Shown: positions 9,317-20,931, numbered from the stretch's first letter. The stretch is DNA of 64,000 nucleotides from Protea cynaroides (GCA_028583415.1 CM053272.1:71071939-71135938); one strand, 5' to 3'. The notes: generated by a model not told the origin, from the letters alone. A program made the numbers and translations.

Positions 9317-10556
9317 CTATGACCACATCGGGCGATGCGGCAGCATCCTCTGATGTAATAGTATATACCCGTCCTTGATGGAGTTGCTTCTTGGGTTTTG
9401 GGCACTCTCTTGTCATATGCCCTGGTTGGTTGCAGTTATAGCACTTCGGGGCTTCAATATTTGACTTGGGCTGAGGTTGAGCTGCGGGGATAGTCTTGGT
9501 TGCAGCGTTAAAATTCTGAGGACGGAAAGGTTTATACGTCCTGTTATTGCCTCCATTGTAAGAGTTTCCGGCTGGTCTCTTGATTCCTTTGTTTTGAGCG
9601 AAATAACTCTCTTTCTGGCTCGATTCAATCACTCGAGCGATCTGGACCGCTTCATTATATATGGTCTTTTCTAATCCTAGAACATTTTCTCTTATACTTC
9701 CTCTTAGTCCCACGACGAATCTACGGGTTTTTGTATCTTCTTCTTGCATGCTAGCCGGTGCAAAGAAAAACAGCTCTTCGTAACGCTGTTGATATGCGTC
9801 TACGATCATCTGTCCCTGGTACAAACTCAGGAACTCTTTCTCCATTGAATCTCTGAAGCTTCTTGGGAAGTACTTCTTGAAGAATGCTTCTTTATATATA
9901 GCCCATGTCAGTAGGGCGTGCTTGGTCAATAAGTATGTCTTTGTAGATTTCCACCAATGGTGTGCGTCGCCTTTGAGCATGAAGGTGGCGCATAACACTT
10001 TCTCTTCCTCAGTGATAGTCATCATAAGGAAGTTCCTTTCCATTTCGTCTATCCAGTGTGCTGGCCATAGTGGATCAGATAGTTTACCGTTGAATTCTCT
10101 CGGTTTCATTTTCAAAAATCTCTCCACTAGCCGGGAGTGATCCAGTTGATTTTGGTATGCCCCAAACATAGGGGGTGGATACTGATAGTTCCCTTGGGCT
10201 GCTTCTGGGATTTGCACTGGAATTTGTGTAGTCGGTTGTTGAGGTGTCTGTTGAGCTGGGTGGTTACCCACTGGTGCTGCACTAGCTTGCCCAGTATGCA
10301 TGGTTGCAGCCTGAGTGGCTTGAAACATAACTCCCATTGCAACCTGCATTTGAGCTTGTGCGTGTTGCATCTGCTGTAGCTGTTGGGCCAGATTCATAAC
10401 CACATTTGCTAGCTCCGGTGGTGGAGGTGGAAAATTTGTAGGGCCCGCTGGTTCTGGATTACCCTGTGCATGGTTATTCTCTTGACTAGTCTCCTCCATT
10501 AGTGGTGGTGGTGGGACTGTATTTCGGGTTTGTCGGGTAACTCTACGTCCAGACAT
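9276..10556 (-). CDS. gag: Gag of element B, intact (426 aa with the intron retained)
   Basis: Structural protein of the cytoplasmic particle that packages element RNA. It starts MSGRRVTRQTRN; residues 1-60 are proline-rich, about 50-75 form a Gln-rich helix, about 140-275 are the capsid-like retrotransposon Gag domain (WPAHWIDEMERNF, HHWWKSTK, YFPRSFRDSMEKEF), and a complete CCHC knuckle (CYNCNQPGHMTREC) lies at about 372-385. It is the only Gag in the window without a stop or shift, so in principle it could still package RNA of related copies. An acceptor-like TTTTCAG lies about 25 nt before the ATG. The last twelve residues come from the retained intron; a spliced message would continue into protease. 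Confidence 0.9.
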   Translation of the reverse strand: MSGRRVTRQTRNTVPPPPLMEETSQENNHAQGNPEPAGPTNFPPPPPELANVVMNLAQQLQQMQHAQAQMQVAMGVMFQATQAATMHTGQASAAPVGNHPAQQTPQQPTTQIPVQIPEAAQGNYQYPPPMFGAYQNQLDHSRLVERFLKMKPREFNGKLSDPLWPAHWIDEMERNFLMMTITEEEKVLCATFMLKGDAHHWWKSTKTYLLTKHALLTWAIYKEAFFKKYFPRSFRDSMEKEFLSLYQGQMIVDAYQQRYEELFFFAPASMQEEDTKTRRFVVGLRGSIRENVLGLEKTIYNEAVQIARVIESSQKESYFAQNKGIKRPAGNSYNGGNNRTYKPFRPQNFNAATKTIPAAQPQPKSNIEAPKCYNCNQPGHMTRECPKPKKQLHQGRVYTITSEDAAASPDVVIGMTETCKAIIRID

Positions 10557-10696
10557 ATTTACTCTCGAGATGGATGGTGCCTGAAAATCATCAAAATTAG
10601 TGAGAAATCATTTATACTTCATGTAGGCACGCTAACCGATATAAAATTCAAAATCTCCAATTGAGTCTGAAATAAATACTATCTTTTCTATGTAGA

Positions 10697-10908
10697 GTCG
10701 ATGGTGAGGGTCGCTGGTGTGTCTGACCCTTAGTATCCAACCCCGGGAATGACCTGTTCTTCCCGAGAGCTGAGGGTCGATGCGAGGGTCGATGGGTATC
10801 CGACCCTCAGTCCGACCCTCAATTTTCTGTCAGATTCCCGAGAGCCGAGGGTCGATTGGAGGGTCGATCCGAGGGTCGATGGTGTCAGTCGAATTGTCCG
10901 ACCCTCGG
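10697..10908. repeat. GGGTCGA/TCGACCC motif cluster in the gag-accessory spacer of B
   Basis: Alternating GAGGGTCGATG and CGACCCTCAG units between the divergent starts of gag (10556) and the accessory ORF (11510), matching the spacer clusters of A, D and E. Confidence 0.75.
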
Positions 10909-11377
10909 ACCAAAAATCAGATTTTTAAGATCCGATTCTAGGTCATTTCTCACTATTCCTCCTCCGTTTCGACTCGTCTCTACTCTCCGAGTTGCTACAG
11001 TGCTACTTCACTATTGTGGGTCATTCTTAGTCCAAGTTTCGACATCCGCATCACCTCTACAGGTAAAATTTCCTAACTTTCCCTGTTTTTAGGTTTTTAT
11101 TTCTAGGTTTTTACACATTTAGCTCGTCTTTTCCAAATTAAACTTTTTCCAACCGTAAAAATTTGATTTTTATTGGGGGCTTTTGTTATTGGGGTCTTGA
11201 GGAACGAAAGCCCTGAAAAAATTTTCAGTTTCATCGGTTCGTTATCGAGAAACTTAAATTTTTCTGTTTTTGCCCTAATTTATCGAAATTTTTTATTTTT
11301 CTTGAATTTCTTCAAATTGGACATCGTCAGTTAAAATTTCCTACTGCATGTGGGTTGTAGGATATGTTTAAACCTTC

Positions 11378-11504
11378 GTAAGTCCTTATGCCCACTTGTA
11401 TGGCAAGAAATGGGGCTTTATGGTCAACTTACGTCGTTATTTACTCAAATTTCGGATTTTTATCCTACTAACTCCTTATTTCTTTTCTCTTTCTTATTTT
11501 GCAG
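11378..11504 (+). other. Predicted 5'-leader intron of the B accessory ORF
   Basis: 127 nt, donor TTC|GTAAGTCC and acceptor TTTTGCAG|ATATT, six bases before the ATG. A further donor match CTACAG|GTAAAA lies at 11063. Confidence 0.6.
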
Positions 11505-11509
11505 ATATT

Positions 11510-12822
11510 ATGGCCCGTACCAAAGTACCTAGAGTGCGCGATCCACTTCGCTCCCGTTCGAATGAAGCCGAGGCACAGTATGCGGACTATGCCCGTAAGA
11601 AGGTTGAAGGGGGTCGCATGGTCAACTTGGCTGAGCTAGCCTTGTTCAATGTAGAGGGAGCATTCGGTGATATGGGGTGGCTCCCTGTCATCACATACGA
11701 CGCGTGCACCTGTCCAGACTTGGTGCGCCAGTTCTATTGTAATCTCCAGGTGGTGGGGAATTACAATGATGTTGAGCACGGCCAGGAGTTACGCATCACC
11801 AGCTACGTCAAGGGGTGCACATCTCCTTTGATTATCGGCAGCTGGCCGATCTGTTGGGCATTGCTTATGATGGCCCTATGGTGTACTATGCGCCGGGAGA
11901 GTCACAGTTTGTTGAGATGGAGATGAGAGCTAAAATCGACAACCAGTTGCTCCGTCCTGATAGATGGCAGATGAGAGCTTGTTACTTGCGTCCAGCTCCA
12001 CGGGTCTTCTGCAAGATTATCCAGCATAATCTGATCCTGCAGAGTGGGCATTATGAGAGGGTCTCTCAGCTGACTCAGTTCTTGAGCTACTGCATCTGCA
12101 CTCATCAGCCGGTCTGCCTTCCTTACATCATCATGCGGACGATGATTAGTTCTACATTGTCCGGTCATAGGGGTAATCTACCCTATGGACACATGATTAC
12201 AGTGCTATTGACCCGTCTGGGGGTGGATCTAGTAGATGAGAAGATCCAGGAGAAGACCTTCTCGTCGCCTCTAGATTGGGAGGCTATCTGCAAGATGGGG
12301 CTGCGAGATGCGGAGGTTAGTGATGAGGAGAGGAACGCGATGGTGCGCCCTCACACTCGGGTTGAGATGGCTGATGCTGAGGCTGCTGCTAGGGCTCGTG
12401 GGGATCCGGTCGACGATGATCGCCTATATATGGATGTCGATGCGATACCACCGCCATCACCTACGCATGCGGATAGGGCTGGTACTTCTGTTGCGGCGGC
12501 TTCAGTACCCGAGACCAGTCCTTTTCATGACGCTGGTCCTTCACGCCCACCTTCTGATATGATGGAGATGCTGCAGGAGATCAGGGATTCTTAGCGCAGA
12601 TCTGATCTGAGGATGGATGAGCTGTTGGCTGCTCAGCACGCATCAGACGCGCGGATGGGAGAGCTCCTAGAGGTGCAGCGTACGACTGACCAGAGGATAG
12701 CCGGTCTCACAGCTAGTCTTCAGACGACCCAGACCCAGGTGGCCAGGTTGACTAGGGTCTATGCTGAGGACTACGACAGAGATCGTGAGGCACCGCCTCC
12801 TCCTTCGCCTCCAGCTTCTTGA
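11510..12822 (+). pseudogene. Accessory ORF of B on the strand opposite to gag (putative plant transposon protein-like)
   Basis: About 435 codons if its breaks are ignored. The N-terminal 270 residues carry the conserved blocks GWLPVITY, LVRQFYCNL, ELRITSYVKG, RVFCKIIQHN and GNLPYG; then an acidic Pro/Ala linker and a C-terminal heptad-like region (about 340-420: MDELLAAQ, MGELLEVQ, IAGLTASLQTTQTQV) that looks like a coiled coil, ending in a Pro-rich tail. One base is lost near 11812 and TAG 12592-12594 replaces CAG. It starts at ATG 11510 because the longer upstream frame lies in a conserved intron. Function unknown; the domain family is recognised from memory. Confidence 0.75.
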
Positions 12823-12847
12823 TTTGTACTTTACTTTTCTTGTACTA

Positions 12848-12881
12848 CAGAGTAACTGTCCGGGTTGTGGACTGTACTCTG
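12848..12881. ncRNA. Conserved hairpin between accessory ORF and primer site, B
   Basis: Outer stem CAGAGTA/TACTCTG and inner GTCC/GGAC around a GGGTTGT loop. In C the same hairpin has CAGGGTA/TACCCTG, a paired change. It lies 26 nt past the accessory stop and in the 5' leader of the genomic RNA. Confidence 0.55.
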
Positions 12882-13084
12882 CTTTAGCGATGTATATACG
12901 TTTTGTTTCTCTTACTCATTGTATGTAACTGGTTTTCCCTTTAATAGATGCATTATTCTCTTTTTAATTCGGTTTCAATCATCACTTGTGCTTACAATGT
13001 GTTTGTATTAAAGCTTTTAATTTATCCTATCTCAGTTCACAATGGTCTTGAATGTGTGTCAGTTCGGCGAGCAAGGCCTGAGAT

Positions 13085-13096
13085 GCTCTGATACCA
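13085..13096 (-). promoter_or_regulatory. Primer-binding site of B (initiator-Met tRNA type)
   Basis: Minus-strand TGGTATCAGAGC, three bases inside the 5' LTR end; complementary to the 3' end of plant initiator-Met tRNA. Confidence 0.9.
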
Positions 13097-13099
13097 AGC

Positions 13100-15408
13100 T
13101 GTCACACCCCAATTCCGCACACTTCAGAATGGTGTGATGAACCGCTAAATAGCCAACGGTTCAACCAGGATCTCTAATAGGCTATCCCCGCGTTATCCAA
13201 ATTTTACACGCATCCACAATCATAATCAGAGTAAATACACATTAACGGAAATCTTATAAATAAATGAACTGAGAACTAAAATGATATTAATAATTTAATA
13301 GAAAATTATTCTGTATCAAACCGAGACATAATAATTAAGTATCAAATACATGTCTAAAATCCAATAAAGAAACCTATAAAAATATCTAATCGAATACACA
13401 CGAGTTACACTCGCAAAAGGAGCCGTGTGTATCGTCTTCAGCTCCAACTTCCATAGCTGCTACGGTTTCGTACGCCGACGCGTTCATGTAATCTTCAACT
13501 GTATAACCTGCATCAACAACTAAAAATATTCGACGTCGAGGGGTGAGCACATAACACGGCTCAGTGAGTAGCCAAAACAATGCAACATTACATATGCATG
13601 CAAAAATCAATTTATATCTTTGGTCTTGGTTTATAGTTTGCAATGTGCAATAGAAAGGTTGGGTGGTCAAAGGTTAACGTTTATTGACACCGCCTCTATA
13701 CACAGGGTGTGGAAGCCCGCCCGAAGGTTAACGTTTATCGTCGTCCCCATCCACCCTACCATAACATTATACAACAAAGGTTAACGATTATTGCTATATA
13801 ATGCTATACCAACACGTAAGCCCCTGTTAGCGAGGGCTTGCAAACTGGGCTCGCTGCTAACCAATCCTAATGCCAAACAGTGTATCCAAGGCCTCACCCC
13901 AAGCATCCCTCGGAACATCCATAGAGATAGAGCTAAGGCCCCCGGTAGAGTCGGAGACTACAAGGACCGAGACCACCTCCCCTGATACTCTACGACATAA
14001 TAGTTCTGCTAAGGTAATGGCGATACGACGATGCCAATGCACAAGACTTGAGTTAGAGATAGAGCTAAAGTGCTGAGACCCGCCAAAGGTTAACGTTTAT
14101 TGACGTTCTCATCACACCTCCCCTGATACTCGCTCGCATCAAGCACATCAACCACACACATACAAGCACATGCATATTCCTATCATCATCATCATCATCA
14201 TGTTATAAATAATAAAGTAAATATGCATGAACAAGTAATAGAAATATTGGATGGCATATTGTATGCACATTACAAACATATTCGCATAGAATCAAACATG
14301 GCATAGGACTCAAGAAATAGAAAACAGTTTATTATTAACCAATTTAGTTTGGGGTTAAGGTTCCTCACCTTAGCTTGCTAATAGATATTTTTCCAAGCTT
14401 TAGAATCACCTTTATACTGTTATTATATTGCTAGCAAACCTAACAAAGTCGATAGAATTTAATTAGAATTAATTCAAAATTTAAAAACCACTCTGTCAAC
14501 TGAGGGTCGACGCTAGGGTCGATGCTAGGGTCGATGGCTCTATCGACCCTCCCTCCATTCTGAACTTCCCGAATGCTGAGGGTCGATGGTCAGAAACACC
14601 TAGGGTCGGATGGTCTATCGACCCTCGGTACGACCCTTGGTGCACTCTGGTCCAATTTCCACTTTTAATCCATTCTTCGTGTTTGGGGTTCTATGGCTTG
14701 CTTCCTACATTCATTCAACAGTCAATCCATGGTCTAGAACCATGTATAATCCATCTAGATAGCTTTCGTGCATCCTCCTATGGTTTTCTATGAAAACCTA
14801 ACCATGGATGGATGGTTTGGGTTTCTCCGAAATCCTACACTCAACCATATCTAACCTAAGGTCTGTAGAAACTCATGGAATTAATATCCATACCTGAGAA
14901 GATTACTTTTCTCTGCAAATTCTTCTCCTTTTTGCTAAGGCTTCTTCCTAGCCTCCTTTTTTCTCTTTTCCTTCTTCTCTCTTTCTCTCAATTCAATTAG
15001 GGTTGTGAAAGGAGTGAAAGTGGCTTAGGAACGTCCTTTAAATAGACTAGGAATGTCCTATAATAATCCCATTGAGATTTGGAAAGAATCCCAACCGAAA
15101 ATTAGGAAATTTCCTAATTTCAGTTTTGGCTGAAACCGAGGGTCGATGGGAGGGTCGATGATCCCGTCGACCCTAGGGTCTTAAGCTGTCCGACCCTCCC
15201 TTCAAAACTGAGGGTCTGACTTTCTGTTTTGGGAGGTCCGACCCTGCCTAGCTGGGTGTGCGACCCTCCCCTAAAATTAAGTGTTTTTGGGTCGATTTGA
15301 TACCTGGGATCTCGATCTCCTTCATGCCCTTGGTCCATTTGACTCGACCATGATGGGTAAACCTGGTTCAAGGTGGTAAGACCGGGTTAGTTTGACACGG
15401 GTCTTACA
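13100..15408 (-). repeat. 5' LTR of B
   Basis: 2309 bp, near identical to 3452-5758, with the same motif clusters (about 14503-14640, 15139-15300) and four AAAGGTTAACGTTTATTG-like units (one reads AACGATTATTG). It ends next to the right GCCCC duplication. Confidence 0.95.
13386..13507 (-). CDS. LTR exon, 5' LTR copy of B
   Basis: Second copy of the 122 nt exon (DYMNASAYETVAAMEV then CECNSCVFD, stop at 13386-13388). In this position it has no pol upstream and is expected to be used only as the 3' LTR copy. Confidence 0.4.
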
Positions 15409-15413
15409 GCCCC
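15409..15413. other. Target-site duplication of B, right copy
   Basis: GCCCC after the LTR end CTTACA; the pol of A resumes with GTAAACGCAAG. Confidence 0.95.
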
Positions 15414-18400
15414 GTAAACGCAAGCTCATACTCTCGGCACTAAAGGCTAAGAAGTGCCTTGAGAAGGGGGCAGTCGGGTATCTAGTATCAGTGGTCGACC
15501 TAACCAAGGAAGCACCACGAATGGAAGATATTGATGTCGTGCAGGACTATCCCGACGTATTTCCGGAGGAACTACCAGGATTACCACCCGACCGAGCCAC
15601 AGAGTTTGTGATAGATCTTATACCTGAAGCCGCACCAGTATCAAAAGCACCTTATAGAATGGCTCCTACTGAACTGAATGAATTGAAAGTGCAACTACAA
15701 GAACTGCTGGACAAGGGTTATATTCGACCCAGTTTATCACCATGGGGAGCACCGGTATTATTCGTAAAGAAGAAGGACGGTAGCGTTCGATTATGTATCG
15801 ACTATCGGGAGTTGAATAAACTGACAATCAAGAATCGATATCCACTACCTCGGATCGATGACTTGTTCGATCAGTTGCAAGGAGCAAAAGTATTTTCTAA
15901 GATCGATCTTCGGTCAGGCTATCATCAGTTGAAGATTAAAGAGGGTGATATTCCTAAGATAGCTTTCAGGACCAGATACGGACATTATGAGTTCTTGGTC
16001 ATGTCTTTTGGATTAACAAATGCACCAGCGACTTTCATGGAACTTATGAACCGGGTCTTCCATGATATGTTGGATACGTCGGTTATTGTATTTATTGATG
16101 ATATATTGGTATATTCCAAGGACAAAGAAACCCATATCATGAACCTAAACGCCTCCCTACAGCGTTTAAGGAAAGAGAAGTTATATGCCAAATTTACCAA
16201 GTGTGAGTTTTGGTTAAGTGAAGTCACCTTCCTAGGCCATGTAGTATCCGTTGAAGGAATCAAAGTGGACCCCATCAAGATCGAGGCTATTGTAAAGTGG
16301 GAAGCACCAAAGAGCGTTGCAGAAATTAGAAGTTCTGGGTCTCGCTGGTTATTATCGGAGATTTATGGAAGACTATTCCTGGATTGCCGTTCCTCTCACC
16401 AGTTTGACTAAGAAAGGTGAAAAGTTTGTGTGGACGGATAAATGTGAGAAGAGCTTCTAGACATTGAAGATCAGATTGATATCCGCTCCGATTTTGACTA
16501 TTCCTGTCCCAGGATAGCCATTTACCCTATACACTGATGCGTCAAGACTGGGATTAGGATGCATGCTTATGCAAGGAGAACAAGTAATTGCTTATGCCTC
16601 AAGACAGTTGAAGACACATGAGAAAAATTATCCCACTCATGATTTGGAGCTAGCAGTAGTAGTACATGCTGTCAAGATATGGAGACATTACCTGTACGGA
16701 GAGAAATTCTAGATTAAGTCAGACCATAAAAGTCTTACTTATTTATTTAATCAGAAGGAATTGAATATGAGGCAAAGAAGATGGCTGAAACTATTGAAAG
16801 ACTATGATTGTGATATCCAGTATCATCCGGGGAAAACTAATGTAGTAGTGGATGCATTGAGCTGAAAGACGATGATAAAATCTCAAGGGGAGGTTAGTAC
16901 AACTACAGCTACATGTACTACCGGAATGGTATTCAATCATGGCAATGAACAATATGTGATAGATACAACGGATGGATCAGCCAACCAAGGGTTTATTCAT
17001 CGGTTTTCAAATATGTTCGCGGCATTGAAAATTATACCGGATATAATGGATGAAGTGAAGATAGTTATCAAATCAGATCCTTATCTGAGAACAGTACAAG
17101 AAGATATCGAGAAAGGTAGGACTAACCCTGAGTTCACCTTGGAAGAAGAGAAAGTACTGAAATACAAAGGAAGAATATGTGTACCTGAAACAGAAAGTGT
17201 CGACATTAGACATCGACTGATGAAAGAAGCCCATACCACCATCTATTCGATACATCCTGGAAGTACAAAAATGTATTATGATCTAAATAAACTATATTGG
17301 CGGAGAGGAATGAAAGCAGATGTAGCTAAGTTCGTGTCTCAATGCCTAAATTGTCAGAAAATAAAGGTTGAACGACAAAGACCCGCAGGACTGTTACAGC
17401 TGTTACCGGAACCAGCATGAAAATGGGATTGCATCACTATGGACTTCGTCACGGGGTTACCACTGACTCCTCGAGTAGTTGACACAGTTTGGGTGATTGT
17501 AGATCGTCTGACTAAAACAGCTCGCTTCATATCGATACGACCTCAGTATACACTGGGAAGGTTAGCAAAGCTGTATGTGGATAATATTGTTCGATTACAC
17601 GGTGTACCAGAGAGCATTGTGTCCGATAGAGATCCAAGATTTACTTCCAAGTTTTGGGAGGGATTGCAAAAGACTATGGGTACAACATTGAAGTTCAGTA
17701 CTGCATTCCACCCACAGACAGATGGACAGTCAGAGCGTACAATCCAGATTCCAGAAGATATGTTACGAGCATGTGTAATTAACTTCAAGGGATCATGGGA
17801 TGAAATATTACCACTGATCGAGTTCGCTTATAACAATAGCTATCAGGCTACTATACAGATGTCACCCTATGAAGCACTGTATGGCAGAAAGTGTCGAACT
17901 CCTTTATTTTGGAATGAAGTTGGAGAACGTAGTATTGTTGGACCAGAATTTATTGAAGAGACTTGTCGAGTGGTCGAGATTATCAAGGAAAGAGTGAAAA
18001 CAGCTCAGAACCGTCAGAAGCAATATGCAGATACTCGACGCAGAGATCTGGAGTTCGTTGTAGGTGATAAAGTATTTTTGAAGGTATCGCCTATGCGAGG
18101 ATTGAAAAGGTTTGGACAGAAAGGGATACTAAGTCCAAGATATGTCAGGACGTATGAGATTTTAGCTAAGCGTGGGAAAGTGGCTTATCAGTTTGCACTA
18201 CCACCATCCATGTCAAGTGTGCATGATGTATTTCATATTTTCCTATTGAAGAAGTATGTCAAGGATCCAACGCACAATTTGACAGTAGATTTACCGGATT
18301 TGACTGACGATTTGACATTCGAAGTAACACCAATTGAAATCACCAGCCAAAAGGTTCAACGACTACGCAATCGAGATATCTACTATGTTAAGGTCACCTT

Positions 18401-18491
18401 GAAAAGTAGAGACATGGAAGAAATTACATGGGAAGAAGAAAATGCTATGCGAAAGCAATACCCTCATTTATTTGATTCAGAAGGTACGTAA
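15409..18491 (+). pseudogene. pol: pol of element A, 3' part (RT-RNase H-integrase-chromodomain)
   Basis: Continues the protease of 3083-3451. RT with FIDD at 16091-16102 is well preserved to about 16330, where a two-base loss (SFLGLAG region) shifts the frame. Stops follow at about 16457, 16515 and 16709 (each TAG for a sister CAG), 16863 (TGA) and 17418 (TGA for TGG). Integrase with zinc finger QCLNCQK, core and chromodomain-like tail follow to TAA 18489-18491. The donor match GAAG|GTACGTA at 18484 is kept. Not functional as a polyprotein. Confidence 0.9.
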
Positions 18492-18517
18492 AATTTTGAG
18501 GACGAAATTTTTATAAG

Positions 18518-18528
18518 TAGGGGGGAGT
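18518..18528 (+). promoter_or_regulatory. Polypurine tract of A
   Basis: TAGGGGGGAGT abutting the 3' LTR start TGTAAGACC at 18529. Confidence 0.8.
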
Positions 18529-18587
18529 TGTAAGACCTGTATCGAACTAACCCGGTATTATCACCTTGAACCAGGTTTACCCATCAT
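18529..18587 (+). repeat. 3' LTR of A, first piece
   Basis: 59 nt matching the LTR start of B (TGTAAGACC...AACTAACCCGG...TTTACCCATCAT). It is cut by insertion of C after ATCAT (18583-18587), the likely target duplication; the second ATCAT would lie in the gap. Confidence 0.8.
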
Positions 18588-18895
18588 TGTAAGACCCGCA
18601 CTCCGTGAACCCGGTCTAAACCTTGGTTTTGTGACGTGATAGGTCTTTCGATCATCACCGGGCCAGTCGGGACAAGCGGATGACAAACAGGTATGAAATC
18701 GGACCAAAGACAACCAAATAGTCATCATTTTATGTAGACTGGTCGATGGTACCGGTCTTGGTACCGATCGACCGGTATGGTCTGCGCAGCTGAATGTGGA
18801 AATCCAGAAATTGACTTCTGAGGGTCCTACTTTCCTGATATTGAATCCTAAGACTTTCCTAATCCTAATAGGATTACTAAACCCTAATTCTAGCC

Positions 18896-18903
18896 TATAA
18901 ATA
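18896..18903 (+). promoter_or_regulatory. TATA box in the 5' LTR of C
   Basis: TATAAATA about 310 nt into the LTR, repeated at 28723-28730 in the 3' LTR. Confidence 0.6.
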
Positions 18904-20513
18904 CACCCTTAAACCTCCTCAAATCCTTTCCATTATCTCTCATAAACTCTAGAGAAGAGAAGGAGGTTGGGAAGGAGAAGGAGCTAGGAAGAAGAAGGGG
19001 GTGCCGCCATTGCCGTTCGACGAAGCTCACTCTACGCCAGTCAACGGTAAGTGTTTGAATTAATCTTCTTACCCTATGTTAGTTTTGTGGGTGGATCAAT
19101 ACCATGCAAAGTAGGTATTGATCTAAAACCCTAGATTGGCCAATAAACCCTAAGTTGCCGTCAAACCCTAGATTCGAGTTTCGAGATGATATTCATCGAA
19201 ACGAGACTTGAATGAGTTGGGGATAACACTAACTCCAAGTTTAGACTTAGAATGGACAGGAGAAACCTTGGAAATCCATGGAGGATGATCGACGGCAGTC
19301 GAAAACCCATGTATGGTCTTCCGGAGACATACCGATCGACTATACCGGTTGCACATGGTGCGACCGATATGTTGCCACCGGTATCCCTCGGGAGGCTGGT
19401 CTGTGGGGACCGGCTGATCATACCGGTCGCCAGACTTCCCCACAGAGCTGCGACCGGTATGTTGCCACCGGTCAGCTCTGTGAGGGTATTTTGTAATTAT
19501 GTTGGTTTTCGACCACCATGAAACCCTAAGAAAAATATTCTAATGAAACCCTAATAATGTTGTAGGACTTTGTGACTTATCGTTTGGATCTTGCGACGTG
19601 GAGCAAGTTATCGAATGAGCGTCAGGTAAGGGAATCTGACCTAAACGTAATAATTAAGGGACAGTAAATCTTTGTTAATCACTTGAATATATATGATGTG
19701 ATGTTTGTGCATATTCATATGCCATCCTTTACTTTCAATTATTATTACTGTTCATGCATTGATAGGATGTGATTGTTAGGCATGTGATTGTTTTCGTTAG
19801 TGTGTGGAGTGGGGCATGCGCCTGGGATCGCTCTTCACATTAGCACCTTTTTGTAGTATTCTGTCTTAACATACTTGGTACGGGTGGGGCATCAGGGGAA
19901 GGTCGTAGTACGGTGGTCTCCGATATTGATGTTGGCATGGCCATGGTTATGTGGCACTGTGGTCTCCGAGTCGACGCTGGCTTGTCCACGATGCTTTAGC
20001 TCTATCTCTATGCCGTAGGGAGTTATGTTGGGATAGGGTCTACCGTATTGTTTCTATCCTAGTGGGTTGGTTGCGGCTAGGGCATCAGGGGAGGTGTGGG
20101 AATGCCTTAGCTCTATCTCTATGTCGTAGACGGCTGTGCTGGGATAGAGCATACATTGATGACATATAGGATTGGTTAGTTGCGAGCCCAGTTTGCGAGC
20201 CCTGGCCAGTAGGGGCTTAGGTACTGGTATGGGTAGAGTATCAGGGGAGGTACGTGGGTATCTTAGCTCTATCTCTATTCCATGATGGGTGCATGTGGGC
20301 TAATGGGGGTGTGATCTATGAGGTGCCACACACTCGTGTATAGAGGTGCGGGGGCCACCAAACCTTTCTATTGTACATTGCAAACTTAAAACCAGACCAC
20401 AGCATAAAATTGATTGTTACTCATGCACAATATTGTGAAACTGTCTGATTGTCTTACTGAGCTATGTTGTGAGCTCACCCTTTGTACGTACATTATTTTA
20501 GATGTTGATGCAG

Positions 20514-20632
20514 GTTACACTGTGGACGACTATATGAATGCTCCTGTGTATGGTGGTGTTGCGGCGTTGGATGTACAGGCGGGAGACGAGCATGACGCTT
20601 CATGCGAGTGCCCTTTCTGCGTGTACCTTTGA
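20514..20632 (+). CDS. LTR exon of C (5' LTR copy)
   Basis: 119 nt after acceptor GATGCAG (20511-20513), with an alternative TTTTAG acceptor 12 nt upstream in phase. Encodes YTVDDYMNAPVYGGVAALDV and ends CECPFCVYL, stop TGA. Compared with B most third positions differ while the residues stay similar, which argues for protein-level constraint. The 3' LTR copy lies in the gap. Confidence 0.5.
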
Positions 20633-20919
20633 TCGGATTTTATTTATTTCTTTCATTTATTTTCGGTTGGATTAAATGAATGTACGGATATTATTTTATG
20701 TGTTTGAATTTGGATAATTGGATATTTATTTAAATTATCAATAGATACTCAGTTCATTCCATTTTAAGTCTTCCGCTGTATATTTATATTCTGATTGTGG
20801 TTATGTGTAATGGTTTGTATGAGCGGACACGGCCTATTCGAGATCCTGGTGTGAACCGTTGGTTCAATGACGGTTCACTCACACCATTCTGGTTGGATTG
20901 GAATTGGGGTGTGACAACT

Positions 20920-20931
20920 TGGTATCAGAGC
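20920..20931 (+). promoter_or_regulatory. Primer-binding site of C (initiator-Met tRNA type)
   Basis: TGGTATCAGAGC three bases after the LTR end. Confidence 0.9.

Larger units (their letters stand above)
3452..15408 (-). mobile_element. Complete LTR retrotransposon B (Tekay/Del-like), nested in pol of A
   Basis: It is 11,957 bp with LTRs of 2307 and 2309 bp, TG...CA ends, a perfect 5 bp target duplication, an iMet-type primer site and a polypurine tract. In its own orientation: 5' LTR 15408-13100, accessory ORF on the opposite strand, gag from 10556, pol to about 5754, 3' LTR 5758-3452. In the first 460 nt I count about ten differences between the LTRs (about 2%), so it is fairly young. Gag is intact; pol has two nonsense codons and one frameshift, so this copy cannot move itself. 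Confidence 0.95.
18588..20916 (+). repeat. 5' LTR of C
   Basis: 2329 bp, TGTAAGACCCGC to GGGGTGTGACA. TATA box TATAAATA at 18896-18903, purine-rich leader ending CAACG|GTAAGTG (19048), a possible second exon TTGTAG|GAC to CGTCAG|GTAAGG (about 19567-19625), ACCGGT/CGACCGG motifs (18743-18782, 19312-19470), three TTAGCTCTATCTCTA units each near a GCATCAGGGGAGGT unit, and the open exon 20514-20632. Confidence 0.9.

Noticed and set aside
13085..13096. TGGTATCAGAGC matches as tRNA gene fragments
   Set aside because: Only the 12-nt primer complement is present, at the fixed distance from LTR ends.
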